A stretch of 64,000 nucleotides of DNA from JAVBMP01 sp031552195 (GTDB lineage: Bacteria; Desulfobacterota; Desulfovibrionia; Desulfovibrionales; Desulfovibrionaceae): NCBI GenBank assembly GCA_031552195.1, contig JAVBMT010000015.1, positions 3,204 through 67,203 on the forward strand, read 5' to 3'. Under the pieces are notes generated by a model. That model was not told the origin of the DNA, did no database searches, and saw nothing but the letters and a program-made list of their open reading frames with translations. The translations under genes and the position numbers were made by a program. This document shows positions 1 to 8,938 of the stretch, piece by piece. Each line of letters opens with the position of its first letter. Within the stretch, counting starts at the first letter, position 1.

Positions 1-1290
1 GATGGGCTTGAGCAAATACGCCATAACAGTCTTTTTACCGGTAAGAATATCCACAGTGGCCGTCATGCCTGGAATAATGTCATGATCCTGCCCACGGTAG
101 CGGATATAGTTAACATCCGTGCGCAGGCGCACCTCATAGTACACATGGCCGCGTTTGTCTTCTATCGTGCTGGGGCTTATCTGTTCGACAGTGGCCTCCA
201 GCCCTCCGTAAATGGAAAAATCATAGGCCGTTATCTTTACGATGGCCTTTTGCCCGGGAAAAACGAAAGCGCGGTCCTGCGGTTTGATCTGGGCCTCTAT
301 GAGCAGCGTTTTATCCAGCGGCAGAATTTCCATTATGGTTTCCCCGCCCTTGATCGTTCCCCCCTGCGTACTGATCATGATACGCTGCACGATGCCGTCG
401 ACCGGAGATTTTATGCTGGCTCGGCCTTTTTGCCTTTCCAGGGCCTCCATCTTAACGCTTACCGCTTCTTTTTCCGTGTTGGCCTTGCTTATCTCGCTCT
501 GGAAAGACGACTGAAGCTCGGCCCCGCGGTTCTTAAGCTTTTCTTCCGATTCAAGCACAGCGCTTTCCGCCTTGGCTTTGCTCTGGGTAAGGGTGTTTAT
601 TTCGCTTTTGGCGCTGGCAACCCTTTGCTGCACTTCCAGAAGGTCAAGCCGGGAATGAATGCCCTTATCCACCAGCGGCCTGAGCTGCTCATAGCGCCGA
701 ACGTTGAAGTTCAGCTGTTCTTCCGCCCCGCTTATGCGGCTTGAAAGCTCGTCAACTTCCTGCCTGCGCTGCTGCACAAGAGCCTCAAGCGCGCGTTTTT
801 CCCCGTCAAACTGCTGCTTGCGCAATTCATAGGCCGACATCTGGTTTTGCACGATGTCAGGGTACATCCTCGAAAGCTCTTCCGGAAATATCGGCGTTTC
901 GCCGGCCTGTTCGGCCCGAAGCCGGATTATGGCGCATTCATAGTCGGCCAGCCTGATGCGCAGTTCCTGAAGCAAGCTGGCGCTGCTGTCGTTTTCAACA
1001 ACGACCAGCACGTCGTCTTTAGACACCTTCTGCCCGAGCTGCACTCTAAGCTCCTGCAGGATGCCGCCTTCAAGGTTCTGGATATTCTGAATGGTTTGCG
1101 CCGGAATAACCTGCCCCTCGCCTCTTGTAACCTCGTCAAGCTCCGCGAATGAGGCCCATATGCTGAAAACCACAAAGAACACGATAATGGCAACAGACAG
1201 GATGAAAGCAAAAGGGTGGCCGCGCCGGTGAAGGGCGGCGTCAACCTCGTTCATATATTCCAGTTCGTTTTTGTCAGTATTTTTGAACAT
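1..1290 (-). CDS. HlyD-family type I secretion periplasmic adaptor, partial (C-terminus outside window)
   Basis: Reading leftwards from ATG at 1288-1290, an open frame of about 430 codons runs off the window. The start (MFKNTDKNELEYMNEVD) is followed by one membrane segment at about residues 27-48 (FILSVAIIVFFVVFSIWASF), a biotinyl-lipoyl-like strand region (GEGQVIPAQTIQNIQ), a long alpha-helical coiled-coil hairpin at about residues 110-290, the returning lipoyl half (IKSPVDGIVQRI) and a beta-barrel C-terminus ending near TVDILTGKKT. The family normally ends about 10 residues after the last residue visible here, so the gene is nearly complete. It would bridge the inner-membrane ABC exporter (next gene upstream, same strand, 91 bases away) to a TolC-like channel. 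The exported substrate, probably an RTX-type adhesin in LapB-like systems, is not in the window. Confidence 0.9.
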   Translation of the reverse strand, partial: MFKNTDKNELEYMNEVDAALHRRGHPFAFILSVAIIVFFVVFSIWASFAELDEVTRGEGQVIPAQTIQNIQNLEGGILQELRVQLGQKVSKDDVLVVVENDSSASLLQELRIRLADYECAIIRLRAEQAGETPIFPEELSRMYPDIVQNQMSAYELRKQQFDGEKRALEALVQQRRQEVDELSSRISGAEEQLNFNVRRYEQLRPLVDKGIHSRLDLLEVQQRVASAKSEINTLTQSKAKAESAVLESEEKLKNRGAELQSSFQSEISKANTEKEAVSVKMEALERQKGRASIKSPVDGIVQRIMISTQGGTIKGGETIMEILPLDKTLLIEAQIKPQDRAFVFPGQKAIVKITAYDFSIYGGLEATVEQISPSTIEDKRGHVYYEVRLRTDVNYIRYRGQDHDIIPGMTATVDILTGKKTVMAYLLKPI

Positions 1291-1381
1291 AATCCATCCG
1301 TTTCATGTCAGATTCAAGCTTTGCCGGGAGGCGTTTTACGCCGGCGGGCAAACCCCGCCCGTACGCCGTCATCGGCGCAAA

Positions 1382-4000
1382 TCAGGCCTTGCCGGCCTGC
1401 CCGCCCTGTTCCGCAACGGCCACCCGCCTGGCGTAGGCTGATTGCGAAGAACGCACCTGCTCATTGCGCAGGGCGTTCAGAACGGCGTTTTTCGGCCCGT
1501 CGGCCACGATGCGCCCGCCGTCCATTATCACCAGCCTGTCTACAAGATCAAGCATGCTCATGCGGTGCGTAATGAGAATCAGGGTTTTATTGCCCAGGGT
1601 GGTCGCCAGCCTTTGCTTGAGAGACAGCTCCGAACTGTTGTCCATATTGCTGCTGGGCTCGTCGAGAATAAGGATGTCCGGGTCGCGCAGAAGCGCCCGG
1701 GCAATCGCGACTGACTGCCTTTGCCCGCCGGACAGAGACATGCCGCGCTCGCCCACCGGCATGCCGAAACCCGCCGGGTGCCCGCGCACGAAATCGGTAA
1801 CGCCGGCGATGTTGGCGGCGCGCAGGATCATGCGGTCGTCAGCGTTTACTGTGCCGAACGATATGTTTTCGCGCACCGTTCCGTAGAACAGGTAGTTGTC
1901 CTGCGAAACGTAGCCTATGCGCGAACGCAGGGTTACCGTATCCATCTGGCGTATATCAACCCCGCCAAGGCGCACGGCGCCTTCAGTAGGCTGAAAAAGC
2001 CCCACGCAAAGACGGCCCAGCGTGCTTTTGCCCGAGCCCATGCGCCCGATTATGCCGACCTTGTCGCCCGGGTTGATGTGCAAGTTCACATTTTCCAGGG
2101 AAGAACGCTGGCTGTTCGGATATTTGAAGGAAACGGCCTCAAGGCCGAGCGAATGCTCCAGGTGCCCGAATTCCACATAGTTTTCGTCAGGCACATGCTC
2201 GACCGGCATTTTCATGAGCTGATCGAGAGATTTTAAGGCCATGCGCGACTGCTGAAGGCGGGAAAGCATTGAAGCCACCTGCGAAAGCGGGGCCATGGCC
2301 CGCCCGGCCAGCATATTGCATGCGATCAGACCGCCCATGGACAGCTCTTTGGCTCCGATAAGATAAACGCCCCAGATAATGACGAAAACACTTACCAACT
2401 GCGTGGTCAGCATCGTTATGTTGATGGAAAGGTTCGCCATGCGCTTGTTCATGGCGTTCGAAAGGGCGCTCATGCCCACAACCTTTTCCCAGATGCTCTG
2501 CATGCGGCTTTCCGCCTGGGTGGTCTTGACCGTTTCCAGGCCGTTCACGATTTCCACCAGCAGGGCGTTTTTCTGCATATTCTCCTTAAAGCCCTTTTCC
2601 GCCACCTGCTGCATCGGCCTTTGCAGAAAAAGTCCGGCGCAAAGGATGATGGGAATGGCCACCAGAGGCACAACCACCAGAGAACCGCCTATCAGGCCCA
2701 CAATAACAATGAAAATTATCAGGAAGGGCAGGTCGACAAGGGCCAAAAGCGTGGTGGAGCCGAAAAAGTCGCGCAACGATTCAAATTCACGCAGGTTGTT
2801 GACCAGGGAACCGGTGGAATCCGGCTTTACGTCAAGGCGCAGGTTCAAAACCTGGGTCATCAGTCGGCTGGCCAGGATAATATCGGCGTTGCGGCCGGCC
2901 ACGTCAACGAAATAACTGCGCAGGTTGCGCAGGATAAAGTCGAAAAGGTAGGCTATGCCGATGCCCACGGCCAGCATCCACAGCGTCTGGGTGGCGTTGT
3001 TCGGCACCACCCGGTCGTAAACGTTCATAAAGAACAGCGGGCTGAACAGGGTAAGCATGTTGACCACAACGCTTGACCCGATAACATGCTTGTAAATGGG
3101 CATGAAATGGCGCAAGGTTCCCCAGAACCACTTTTCGGAGTCTATCAGCTTGATGCCGCTGGCGCGCTTGTCCAGCTTGGCCTCCGGCTTGGCGAAGATA
3201 GCGTAGCCGATGTAGTCCTTTTCCAGTTCAGACAGCGGAATGGTGCGCGTGTCCGAAATATTTTCCGGGAATACGACCTCGGCCTTGTCGTCATGCATCC
3301 GCATGAGAACGCAGGCGTTGTTGTTCTGCAAAAGCAGGATGCACGGCAGGGTGAGGGAAGAAATTTGCTTGAGGGTCGGCCGGTAAAAAGTCGTGGCCTG
3401 CAGCCCTACAGACCGCGCCGCCCTTATGCAGGCGGAAGGATGCAACGTTCCGTCGTTTGCCGGAATGCCGGCCGCGATAACTTTCGCTGACACCGGGCGG
3501 CCGTGCCACTTGAAAAGCATGGCGAGGCAGTGGATCAAGGGCGGAATATAGTCGATATCGGACGGCTCGGGAGCAACAATGCGCGGCGCGGCTTCCGCCT
3601 CGGCGGCGGCTCCGCCGGCCAGGCCGGGTTGGCCGGCTCCTGGGTTGACCGGAGGAATAAAATCGGCTGAATCGGGTTTATTTTGCGCCATACCAGCCCC
3701 GGCGGGAGCGGGAGCGGCCTTGGACGAAGGCTGGCCTGGCTGCGGAACGGGTTGGCTCACGGCTGGAGCCGCTGCCGCCCTGACGTTCACCTGGGCCTGC
3801 GCGGCGGAAGCGGCGGGCTGAACCGCGGAGTTCTCCTGCCCGGAAACCGCAGACGCCGGTGTTGACGTTTGAATATGCGGCTTGCCGGCAGCCACGCCCG
3901 GCCTGATCTCTACATTTCCGGCGTTTTTTTGAGGAACCCCGGAACCGGGCTTATTTTCGGATTGATCTTTGTCGTTCGCCACCAGACCCTCTCCTGACAC
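1382..4000 (-). CDS. type I secretion ABC transporter, LapB-like (C39-like domain + TMD + ATPase)
   Basis: This 872-residue exporter ATPase drives ATP-dependent secretion of a large protein straight to the exterior with the adjacent HlyD-type adaptor. Residues 1-145 are an Ala/Pro/Gln-rich, low-complexity cytoplasmic extension, unusual in length. A peptidase-C39-like domain follows (about 145-275), then a six-helix exporter membrane domain (about 300-575). The ATPase has Walker A GRMGSGKST at about 652, signature LSGGQRQS at 756, Walker B ILILDEPSS and H-loop LITHRMS. The C39 domain begins with IDYIPPLIHCLAMLFKWHG and lacks the Cys-Gly pair of active bacteriocin-type C39 peptidases, so it is probably a substrate-docking rather than a cleaving domain (inference). 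It lies upstream of the adaptor on the same strand, probably in one operon. Confidence 0.92.
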   Translation of the reverse strand: MSGEGLVANDKDQSENKPGSGVPQKNAGNVEIRPGVAAGKPHIQTSTPASAVSGQENSAVQPAASAAQAQVNVRAAAAPAVSQPVPQPGQPSSKAAPAPAGAGMAQNKPDSADFIPPVNPGAGQPGLAGGAAAEAEAAPRIVAPEPSDIDYIPPLIHCLAMLFKWHGRPVSAKVIAAGIPANDGTLHPSACIRAARSVGLQATTFYRPTLKQISSLTLPCILLLQNNNACVLMRMHDDKAEVVFPENISDTRTIPLSELEKDYIGYAIFAKPEAKLDKRASGIKLIDSEKWFWGTLRHFMPIYKHVIGSSVVVNMLTLFSPLFFMNVYDRVVPNNATQTLWMLAVGIGIAYLFDFILRNLRSYFVDVAGRNADIILASRLMTQVLNLRLDVKPDSTGSLVNNLREFESLRDFFGSTTLLALVDLPFLIIFIVIVGLIGGSLVVVPLVAIPIILCAGLFLQRPMQQVAEKGFKENMQKNALLVEIVNGLETVKTTQAESRMQSIWEKVVGMSALSNAMNKRMANLSINITMLTTQLVSVFVIIWGVYLIGAKELSMGGLIACNMLAGRAMAPLSQVASMLSRLQQSRMALKSLDQLMKMPVEHVPDENYVEFGHLEHSLGLEAVSFKYPNSQRSSLENVNLHINPGDKVGIIGRMGSGKSTLGRLCVGLFQPTEGAVRLGGVDIRQMDTVTLRSRIGYVSQDNYLFYGTVRENISFGTVNADDRMILRAANIAGVTDFVRGHPAGFGMPVGERGMSLSGGQRQSVAIARALLRDPDILILDEPSSNMDNSSELSLKQRLATTLGNKTLILITHRMSMLDLVDRLVIMDGGRIVADGPKNAVLNALRNEQVRSSQSAYARRVAVAEQGGQAGKA

Positions 4001-4056
4001 TATAGAGCGGTTACGCTTAAAAACAATTTAAGCTCCAAAAAAAACATTTATTTTTA

Positions 4057-4084
4057 CGAAGAGCCGCATGAAGGCGGCTCTTCG
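4057..4084 (-). terminator. hairpin with T-rich tail upstream of the secretion operon
   Basis: Perfect 11-bp arms CGAAGAGCCGC / GCGGCTCTTCG (4057-4067 and 4074-4084) with a 6-base loop. Read leftwards they are followed by TAAAAATAAATG and a T run, as in a Rho-independent terminator. It would insulate the ABC exporter gene from transcripts coming from the right. No gene ending just before it was recognised. Confidence 0.55.
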
Positions 4085-4952
4085 CCGCTGAACACGCGAA
4101 ACCGGACGCCGTTTTCCAAAGCCCGAGTCCGCTGAATGCCGGCCGGTTCGCGAGGTTTTACGCGCAAACGGCAAAATATTCAGCCGGAACCGTTAGGTTC
4201 GAACCGCTATACCTTCCATTATCTTGGGGCATGGAAGAGCGGCTTGCGCCCTGACGTATTTTAACGCACATCCGAACGGATATCAAACAGATGCCGCCAT
4301 GCGGACGTGTTTCGGAAAAACGTTCCGAAACACAAAACCCACGGCCGGATACACATGATAATCCAACAATGAAAACGCTGACCCCAGACGGATGATTTGA
4401 TGTAAAAACGCGCTAAAGGCGCAACCCCCGAAAGTTGAACACGCGGAGTGATCCAACCTGTTCAACTCTATCAAATTACATCATTGCGTATATAAATACA
4501 AGTCTTGATATTTGCAAGCCAAATAATTCCGGGGTCAATAAAAAAGCATGCCCCCAAACTATTTTTCAGTTTGGATAATCCACGCCGGCAATGCCCGGCT
4601 GCAGCGCTGCAAGCGCACGCCCGCGGGCAGCGACCCTTCATGCCGGGTTTCGGGTTGAATTCCCTATATGCCTTTTGCGCGCTATGCCTGTTCGTTGCGA
4701 AAAACGCGCAGCGCTCAAAGCCGATTTTTCAGATGCGCAAAAGGGAAGTCCTTTCGCCGAAGGCGCGCCGCGCTCTTCGCTTGCGGACGCCGCATGCGCG
4801 TTTCCAGGGCATTTTCAAAATAAAAAGGCCTGTATCCGCCAGTCTGATAAATTTTGCGTTCCTTGAGCGTCAGAAACGCGGGCCGAAGGCTTTTTGAACT
4901 CCGGGCGGAACACGGCTTGAGCCTCGTAATACCCGCAGCAAGAAAAACAAAA
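4085..4952. other. gene-poor intergenic stretch
   Basis: No convincing gene is seen. Short open frames on both strands (for example 4505-4897 and 4283-4474) lack a good ribosome-binding site and any recognisable domain. About 4767-4816 resembles a stretch at 45301-45350 (GCCGCGCT, TTCGCTTGCGG and CCAGGGCATTT occur in the same order), so a dispersed non-coding repeat may lie here. Confidence 0.4.
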
Positions 4953-4989
4953 AAAACGGGTTTCCGCAAACTTTGCGGAAACCCGTTTT
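4953..4989 (-). terminator. Rho-independent terminator of the multihaem cytochrome gene
   Basis: Perfect 18-bp inverted repeat (AAAACGGGTTTCCGCAAA and its complement, 4953-4970 and 4972-4989), 20 bases beyond the stop of the cytochrome gene. It is followed on the minus strand by a run of T. Confidence 0.85.
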
Positions 4990-5009
4990 ACTAATGCCTG
5001 GCCATGCGC

Positions 5010-7001
5010 CTATCTGGCGGCAACGCGCTCAACGTGGCAGGTGTTGCAGGTTACCGGGCCGGTAACCTTGCCTTCCGCCTGCAACTTCACGTGGCAGGAA
5101 AGGCAGCCGCGATCCGGGCCGTGGAAGGCCGCGAAGTAAGAACGATACGGCTTGGCGTCGTTATGGGCGCTGTCGTGGCAGCCGCTGGTGGTGCAGAGCA
5201 TATCTTTGGCGTTCATTTTCAGAGCGCCGCGGTAGCCTTCATTCACCTTGTCTTCAGTGCGGCTGGCGTGGTGGCAGGTGGAGCATTCAATCGCTCCATG
5301 CTGCTTGTGGGGGAAGTTAACCCGCAGCATGCGCAATTCCTTGCCCTCCGGCACGCTTACCGTAAGTTCGTCGGTTTCAGCGAAGGGATGGTGCTTGGGC
5401 GGAGAAGCCGGGGTCTTGATATGGCAAACCTGGCAATTTCCCGACATGCCCAGAGGCCCGGCCACGCCCTGGTATTGCAGGGGCTGGAGATTGTCACGGT
5501 CTGGGCTGTAGGGATTCGAAGCCGGGTAAAGGGCGTGCGGAGAACCGTGGCATGAAGCGCAGCGCAGGGCCTTGGTCTGGTCGTGGCTGTTTATGTAAAG
5601 CCCGGGAGCATCCTGTACGGATTTATTGAAAGCGGATATCGGGCGGCCCTTCACTTCGGGCTGACCGGAAGCGGCGGCCTTCTGGACGGCCTTGTCTTCA
5701 ACGGAGAGGTTCCAGGCCGAAGGCTTGACTTTATAGTTGTGGCAGGAGAGGCAGTCTGGCTCGTTCACCCAGGCTTTGCGCGGCTTGATGTCTCCAACCG
5801 AAGAAACCATTACCGGCTTTATGCCCTTCATCAGGTCAGCGGCGTGATCCTTGCCTTCTTTTTCAGACTGAACCAGCAGTGAGAGGCTCAAGTCTTCAAG
5901 CGGGCCGTGGCAGCTGATACAGTCCATGGCCTTAAGGGCGTGAACGTCGCGCAAATAGGCGGTGGAGCCGTCTTTCTTCGGGTCTGTTCCGGCGGCCTGC
6001 CCTTTGACGATATTGACCTTCTGCGAAGGATGGCAGGTGGAGCAGGCGTCGGCGCCCTTGAATTCACCCATGCGGGTGGCATGGAAAGAGTGCATGGATG
6101 TGGAAACGTTCAGGCGGGCTTTGGTGATGTCATTATGGCAAGTCCTACAGTTCACGCCGTAGCTGATAACGCCGACCTTGCCTTCTTCACGGGCTTCCTT
6201 GGCCTTTTCGAACTTTTCAACCAAACGGGTATTGTGGTTGTTGTCGTGCACGTTAAGAATATTCAGGGCGGTTTCCTGAGAAATGCCGGTTATTCCGTCT
6301 TTGCTCCAGCTTCCGCCATGACACTTGTAACAGCCAAGTTCGGTGGAAACGGGCAACACGGCGCGGGTGTACGCCAGAACCCTGCCGTAGTTGTCTTTCG
6401 CTTCAACAACGGCCAAGGGGTAAGGCAGGAAGGAACCGCCTTCGGTATAGGGCAGCAGGGGAATGGGGGCGGAAATGAAAGTTTTTTTGTCAAGGGCTGA
6501 CAGGGTGAGCGCGCCCTTCACCTCAACCGGCGGCTTGGGCAAGCCGTTGCCGGAGCCAAGAAGCTGGCGGCCCATAGTCACATCGGCCGGTTTCCTTTCA
6601 AGCGGCTTGGCCGGGTCATACTGGCCGTCCAGTTCGTTTTCCAGGCGATAGGTGATCGTTACGCCTTCAGTCACCACGCCGGGCTTGTCGCCGCGCCTGA
6701 TGAGCTGGGCTTCAAGCACATTGCCGGGAGGCAGAAGAGTCATGGCGCCGTCAGTGTCGCTGACGTGCTGCATGCCGTTACGGCTCCAGGCGGTGAGGAC
6801 GTACTCAGCCTTAGCCGGATCAAAATTCGGCACTATGCTGGTAAGCTCACCATAATTTTTCTGCGGAGCGGACGGCGCGGCACTGGCCTGGCTGGACCGG
6901 GAAAACTGGAACACCGCGACGCCGGCAACCAGAAGAAAGGCCAGAACCAGCAACGGAGCGCGCAAGCCTCTGATAAAATTAACCATTGGTCGATTTTTCA
7001 T
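5010..7001 (-). CDS. periplasmic 11-haem c-type cytochrome with class III (cyt c3) C-terminal domain
   Basis: This 663-residue exported electron-transfer protein has an N-terminal signal or anchor (about residues 13-35, LRAPLLVLAFLLVAGVAVF). Eleven haem-attachment motifs are visible: CYKCH, CRTCH, CSTCH, CISCH, CLSCH, CASCH, CQVCH, CSTCHH, the long form CTTSGCH (CX4CH), CLSCH and CNTCH. The last four, with FPHKQHG before them and YFAAFHG between, reproduce the tetrahaem cytochrome c3 pattern of Desulfovibrio. The first seven form a separate N-terminal module that I do not recognise as a named family. It is monocistronic by position, with its own terminator and no quinone-oxidoreductase partner nearby. 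It probably shuttles electrons in the periplasm (inference); partner and redox direction are unknown. Confidence 0.9.
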   Translation of the reverse strand: MKNRPMVNFIRGLRAPLLVLAFLLVAGVAVFQFSRSSQASAAPSAPQKNYGELTSIVPNFDPAKAEYVLTAWSRNGMQHVSDTDGAMTLLPPGNVLEAQLIRRGDKPGVVTEGVTITYRLENELDGQYDPAKPLERKPADVTMGRQLLGSGNGLPKPPVEVKGALTLSALDKKTFISAPIPLLPYTEGGSFLPYPLAVVEAKDNYGRVLAYTRAVLPVSTELGCYKCHGGSWSKDGITGISQETALNILNVHDNNHNTRLVEKFEKAKEAREEGKVGVISYGVNCRTCHNDITKARLNVSTSMHSFHATRMGEFKGADACSTCHPSQKVNIVKGQAAGTDPKKDGSTAYLRDVHALKAMDCISCHGPLEDLSLSLLVQSEKEGKDHAADLMKGIKPVMVSSVGDIKPRKAWVNEPDCLSCHNYKVKPSAWNLSVEDKAVQKAAASGQPEVKGRPISAFNKSVQDAPGLYINSHDQTKALRCASCHGSPHALYPASNPYSPDRDNLQPLQYQGVAGPLGMSGNCQVCHIKTPASPPKHHPFAETDELTVSVPEGKELRMLRVNFPHKQHGAIECSTCHHASRTEDKVNEGYRGALKMNAKDMLCTTSGCHDSAHNDAKPYRSYFAAFHGPDRGCLSCHVKLQAEGKVTGPVTCNTCHVERVAAR

Positions 7002-7107
7002 TACTTCCTCACTGCTGCTTATGTGCTTGAGTAACCCAAATCCCCATGATTACGGGCATCAGCTGTTAAAACCGCCAAATTATTGTAGCCGCCGGGCCGG
7101 GTTGTGA

Positions 7108-7338
7108 TCAGGTGCGGGAATTTGAAATAAGCCCCTGCAAAACTTCAGGAGCGACCACAACCCTTGACTGCAACGGACCTTCCGGCGGTTCTTTACTATA
7201 GGCGCTCTCGGCCTTTTTGGCGGAGAGACTGTAACCGATAAGCTCGTCCGTAAGCGAAAGCTTTTGCCGTTTCACCCTTGCCTGGATGCCTTCGGCAAGC
7301 ATGGCGTCTATCACCAGCTGCACAGGATTTTTATACAT
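7108..7338 (-). CDS. small hypothetical protein (76 aa)
   Basis: An open frame of 76 codons begins MYKNPVQLVIDAMLAEG and is rich in charged residues, with no signal peptide or membrane segment. No domain is recognised. It lies alone between the mtaB terminator and the cytochrome gene, on the same strand as both. The sequence before the ATG (GCGGGATATTCTGC) is a weak ribosome-binding site. Codon use looks compatible with its neighbours, but the evidence that it is translated is thin. Confidence 0.4.
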   Translation of the reverse strand: MYKNPVQLVIDAMLAEGIQARVKRQKLSLTDELIGYSLSAKKAESAYSKEPPEGPLQSRVVVAPEVLQGLISNSRT

Positions 7339-7443
7339 GCAGAATATCCCGCTTCAGACTTTTACCGTATGTTAACCGCACTGACTATAGCCTGAAAGCC
7401 CGCCCGAAGCAAGCCCATATTGCCAAAAAACTGCGTTCCGGGG

Positions 7444-7484
7444 AAAAAAAGGCCTTACGCCGTGGGGGTTGCGCGGGTTAAGGC
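7444..7484 (-). terminator. terminator downstream of mtaB
   Basis: On the minus strand, stem GCCTTAACCCGC pairs with CGGCGTAAGGC (imperfect) and is followed by CTTTTTTTCC. It sits 22 bases past the mtaB stop. Confidence 0.65.
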
Positions 7485-7505
7485 ACTGCGGCAAAGCGCC
7501 GCGCC

Positions 7506-8909
7506 CTATGCGGGCCGCACCAGCAAAACGTCTTTTTCCAGGCGGACGGGGCGCACGGCCGCAAGCGCTTTCGGAGCTACGGACGCCCCGTCGAGCAGAC
7601 GGCATTCCGCGTAAAATTCGTTTACCCCCCTCTGTTTCTCCGAATCTTCCAGCACCATCATCATGGCGGGCAATTCGAGCAGAGAGCGCAAAAAAAACTG
7701 CTTTTTCGCCGCGACGAGGCCGCGCAAGGCCGCCGCCCTCTCCTTCTTCACGCCCGCCGGAACCTGATCCGGCATTTTGGCCGCAATGGTTCCAGGCCGC
7801 CTGGAATAAGGAAACACATGGGCGTAGGTGAGGGGAAGGCGTGAACAGAACGCGAGGGTTTCCGCGAAAGTTTCCTCCGTTTCTCCGGGAAAACCGGCGA
7901 TAATATCCGCCCCCAGTCCGTAAACCGGCCATATTTCCTTCAATTTTTCCAGAAAAGCCGGTATCGTTTCCGGGTCATAGTGCCCGCGCCTCATTTCCCT
8001 CAGAACCGCCGGGCTGCCGCTTTGCAAGGAAATATGCAGGTGGGGAGCGGCAAGGCGGCTTTGAGCCAGCGTTTCGAGGGCTTTTTCCCCAAGCTGGCCC
8101 GGCTCGAGCGAACTTATGCGGAAACGCAGCCGCCCGGCCCATTCTGGAGCCAAAGCCGCTTCCAGCCTTTGCAGCAAATCCCAGAAGTCTTCTCCGCCGC
8201 AATCGTACTGGCGCAAATTGACCCCGTTCAGAATTATTTCTCCGAATCCGGCGTCAGCCAGCCGTCCGGCTTCCGCCAGCACTTCCGGCCAGCGGCGGCT
8301 GGAAGACCCGCCCCGGCTTGAAGGCACGATGCAATAAGCGCAATTGTGCGAACAGCCGTCCTGCACTTTTAAAACCGCCCGCGAACGCACGTATCCGCTA
8401 ACGTGAAAAGGCGGAAAAAAATCGTTGCCGCCTGTGCCGGTCTTATTCTCAGGGCGCTCGTTTTTTAACGCGGCGTTTTCCGGAAGGCTTCCAAGACTTC
8501 CCGCCCTCCCGGCATTACCGGGCGAACCTCGCCCGGACGCCTCCGCCAAATTCTTTTCAGGTCCAGGCGCGTCCGGGCCGGCCAGCAGAAAGGTTTTGTC
8601 GCGCTGCGGCACAATACCGTCCACCCCCATGGCCCTGACTTCGCCCGCCAAGGATTGCGCGGCGCAGCCGGTGACCAGCACGCGGCAGCCCGGAGCTTCG
8701 CGCCGCACCCGGCGCACTGCCGCCCGAAGGTCGCTTACGGCCTTTTCCGTTATGGCGCAGCTGTTCAGCAAAGCCACGTCAGCGTCGCCCAGGCTTTCGG
8801 CTTCTTCATGGCCCAGCGCTGTCCATGATTCGCGCAAAGCCTGGCTTTCATACTGGTTTACCTTGCAGCCCAAGGTCACGATATAAAATTTTTCAGATGC
8901 CATTTTCAC
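7506..8909 (-). CDS. mtaB: tRNA t6A37 methylthiotransferase MtaB-like radical-SAM protein
   Basis: This enzyme class adds a methylthio group to t6A at position 37 of tRNAs reading ANN codons. The 467-residue protein has the N-terminal UPF0004 domain (VTLGCKVNQYES, CAITEKAVSDLR and VLVTGCAAQ supply the three auxiliary-cluster cysteines). The radical-SAM motif is CSHNCAYCIVPSSRG (CX3CX2C), and further family motifs include GFPGETEETF and the partial VFPYSRRPGT. About 50 extra residues rich in Gly, Pro and charged residues precede the radical-SAM core. A TRAM-like tail (about 405-467) ends the protein. The start could be ATG 8909 or ATG 8903. It is last in a same-strand run yheT - NlpC/P60 - mtaB with gaps of 32 and 29 bases, which suggests co-transcription. 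MtaB rather than MiaB is chosen on overall motif style. Confidence 0.9.
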   Translation of the reverse strand: MKMASEKFYIVTLGCKVNQYESQALRESWTALGHEEAESLGDADVALLNSCAITEKAVSDLRAAVRRVRREAPGCRVLVTGCAAQSLAGEVRAMGVDGIVPQRDKTFLLAGPDAPGPEKNLAEASGRGSPGNAGRAGSLGSLPENAALKNERPENKTGTGGNDFFPPFHVSGYVRSRAVLKVQDGCSHNCAYCIVPSSRGGSSSRRWPEVLAEAGRLADAGFGEIILNGVNLRQYDCGGEDFWDLLQRLEAALAPEWAGRLRFRISSLEPGQLGEKALETLAQSRLAAPHLHISLQSGSPAVLREMRRGHYDPETIPAFLEKLKEIWPVYGLGADIIAGFPGETEETFAETLAFCSRLPLTYAHVFPYSRRPGTIAAKMPDQVPAGVKKERAAALRGLVAAKKQFFLRSLLELPAMMMVLEDSEKQRGVNEFYAECRLLDGASVAPKALAAVRPVRLEKDVLLVRPA

Positions 8910-8938
8910 GTCCGCCGCCTCAATTCAACATTTTCACT

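Noticed and set aside
4505..4897. 130-codon frame in the 4.1-4.9 kb gap
   Set aside because: No ribosome-binding site, no domain, and it overlaps a possible dispersed repeat.
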